Shown: in pieces, positions 14,517-15,436 of the stretch | Numbering within the stretch: position 1 is the first letter of the stretch | Layout of the letters: every line of letters starts with the position of its first letter | DNA from: Ruminococcus flavefaciens | GTDB lineage: Bacteria > Bacillota > Clostridia > Oscillospirales > Ruminococcaceae | NCBI GenBank assembly: GCA_004554385.1 | Contig: SFMO01000123.1 | Coordinates: 1 to 15,436, forward strand | DNA: 15,436 nt | Direction of reading: 5' to 3' | Made by a program: the position numbers and the translations under genes | The notes under the pieces: model-generated | Database searches by the model: none | What the model saw: only the letters and a program-made list of their open reading frames with translations | Told to the model about the DNA's origin: nothing

Positions 14517-15188
14517 ATGGATAATAACAAGAAGACTATAATCAGAAAAAGAATAGATAAGGTCGGAGAAAACCTTAAAAAGAACAATATGGAGTTCTAT
14601 TACGCCGAGACCTGCGCTGATGTCTGTCCTATAGTTGAATCACTGCTAAAGGAAGGCGATGTTATTACCAATGGCGGCACTATGACAATGGGAGAATGCG
14701 GCTTGAAGGAGCTTCTTGAATCTCCTAAATACAAATACCTCGACCGTGCCAAAGTTGATACGCCCGAAGAGGTCATCGAGCTTTACAGAAAGGCTTTCTT
14801 CGCTGACGTTTATATCTCAAGCTCAAACGCTATCACAGAAGACGGCGTACTCTATAATGTTGACGGCAATAGCAATCGTATAGCTGCTATCGCCTTCGGC
14901 CCAAAATCTGTTATCATTATCGCAGGCTATAACAAAATAGTTAAGGATCTGAAGGAAGCTGAGCTCAGAGTCAAAAGAGATGCCGCTCCGCCAAACTGTG
15001 TTCGTCTTAACTGCGATACCTATTGCAAGGAAAAGGGAGAATGTGTATCACTTCTGAAGTGTGATCATCAGATGTCAGACGGCTGCGGCAGCGACGGAAG
15101 AATATGCTGTAATTACCTTATCTCTGCCCAGCAGCGTCATAAAGGCCGTATCAAGGTGATAATCGTCGGTGAAGAACTTGGTTATTGA
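14517..15188 (+). CDS. LUD-domain (lactate utilisation, LutC-like) protein
   Basis: Belongs to the LUD superfamily (LutC/YkgG, formerly DUF162), whose members include subunits of an L-lactate oxidation complex, but most short stand-alone clostridial members have no assigned role. ATG at 14517 with AAAGGAG (14502-14508) 8 bases upstream; 223 residues. Family marks: an N-terminal helix, EGDVITNGGTMTMGECGLKELL (46-66), ADVYISSSNAITEDGVLYNVDGNSNRIAAI (96-125), FGPKSVIIIAGYNKIV (127-142), and VIIVGEELGY at the end. Residues 161-198 carry eight cysteines (161, 166, 170, 176, 182, 190, 197, 198), a possible metal or Fe-S site; related proteins have a shorter cysteine cluster here. No lutA or lutB partner is in the window. 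No promoter is evident, so expression may come from hpf read-through. The next gene starts 3 bases after its stop. Confidence 0.88.
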   Translation: MDNNKKTIIRKRIDKVGENLKKNNMEFYYAETCADVCPIVESLLKEGDVITNGGTMTMGECGLKELLESPKYKYLDRAKVDTPEEVIELYRKAFFADVYISSSNAITEDGVLYNVDGNSNRIAAIAFGPKSVIIIAGYNKIVKDLKEAELRVKRDAAPPNCVRLNCDTYCKEKGECVSLLKCDHQMSDGCGSDGRICCNYLISAQQRHKGRIKVIIVGEELGY

Positions 15189-15191
15189 TCT

Positions 15192-15436
15192 ATGAACGAA
15201 ATTGCTTTGACACTCTATCAGACTGCGTCATACTTTATTATATATGCCTTCTTGGGCTGGTGCCTTGAGGTTGTCTATCAGGCTGTGGAGCACGGAAAAT
15301 TCATTAACCGCGGTTTTCTGAATGGTCCATACTGCCCTATTTACGGCTTCGGAGTCATTCTTGTATGTGCTTCTCTCGAACCTATAAAAGAAAACATAGT
15401 GGTTTTATACGTTGGTTCAGTATTGCTGACAACCTT
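15192..15436 (+). CDS. CmpB-like putative ABC transporter permease, 3'-truncated
   Basis: The frame from ATG 15192 runs open to the window edge (81 codons plus two bases). The translation starts MNEIALTLYQTASYFIIYAFLGWCLEV, a first membrane segment, then contains NRGFLNGPYCPIYGFG (about residues 39-54), the hallmark of the PF06541 (CmpB, putative ABC-transporter type IV) family, and a second hydrophobic stretch. Function is essentially unknown despite the family name. The start lies 3 bases after the LUD stop with no good SD close by, so translational coupling is likely. At least half of the protein should lie beyond the window. Confidence 0.85.
   Translation, partial: MNEIALTLYQTASYFIIYAFLGWCLEVVYQAVEHGKFINRGFLNGPYCPIYGFGVILVCASLEPIKENIVVLYVGSVLLTT

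Overview
The window is a chromosomal housekeeping segment from a low-to-moderate GC Gram-positive bacterium. It most resembles a Ruminococcus-like member of the Clostridia (Oscillospiraceae). The grounds are the gene set and order (gdpP-rplI-dnaB, tilS-ftsH, RNase J, long-form HPF), strong AGGAGG-type ribosome binding sites, consensus sigma-A promoters, frequent TTG and GTG starts, and an FHA-SEDS-PBP cassette. Genus placement is inferred from sequence character, not from a search. Every gene reads on the + strand. I see no insertion sequence, CRISPR array, tRNA or rRNA.

Layout. (1) 2-1117: 3' part of an AGCS-family sodium:alanine/glycine symporter, cut by the left edge. (2) 1118-1644: a 527-base gap. 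It holds a near-perfect sigma-A promoter (1252-1280), a run of hairpins ending in a U-tract terminator (about 1288-1490), and then a short leader before rnjA. This is either a free-standing small RNA of about 200 nt or a transcription-attenuation leader for the operon that follows. (3) 1645-10614: six tightly packed genes, rnjA (RNase J), gdpP (c-di-AMP phosphodiesterase), rplI (ribosomal protein L9), dnaB (replicative helicase), tilS (tRNA-Ile lysidine synthetase) and ftsH (membrane AAA+ protease). They end at a clear intrinsic terminator (10621-10650). (4) 10658-13786: a separate unit with its own extended -10 promoter and a palindrome over the start site. It encodes a membrane-anchored FHA protein, a SEDS glycosyltransferase (FtsW/RodA type) and a class B penicillin-binding protein, with overlapping reading frames. 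(5) 13849-14454: a monocistronic-looking hpf (hibernation promoting factor) gene. It has an extended -10 promoter overlaid by an inverted repeat, a leader hairpin and a strong SD, and a strong hairpin follows the gene. (6) 14517 to the end: a LUD-domain protein with a cysteine-rich tail, and the start of a CmpB-like membrane protein cut by the right edge.

How the genes fit together. The long operon joins RNA decay (RNase J), c-di-AMP turnover, translation (L9, TilS), replication (DnaB) and membrane proteostasis (FtsH). The next unit is a septal or elongation peptidoglycan synthase pair (SEDS plus bPBP) with a phosphothreonine-reading FHA partner, the same logic as the actinobacterial fha-rodA-pbpA locus. 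The hpf unit is a stress or stationary-phase ribosome-hibernation gene. Most of the window is well-known core biology. The parts that merit a second look are the structured RNA region before rnjA and the two promoter-overlapping palindromes.
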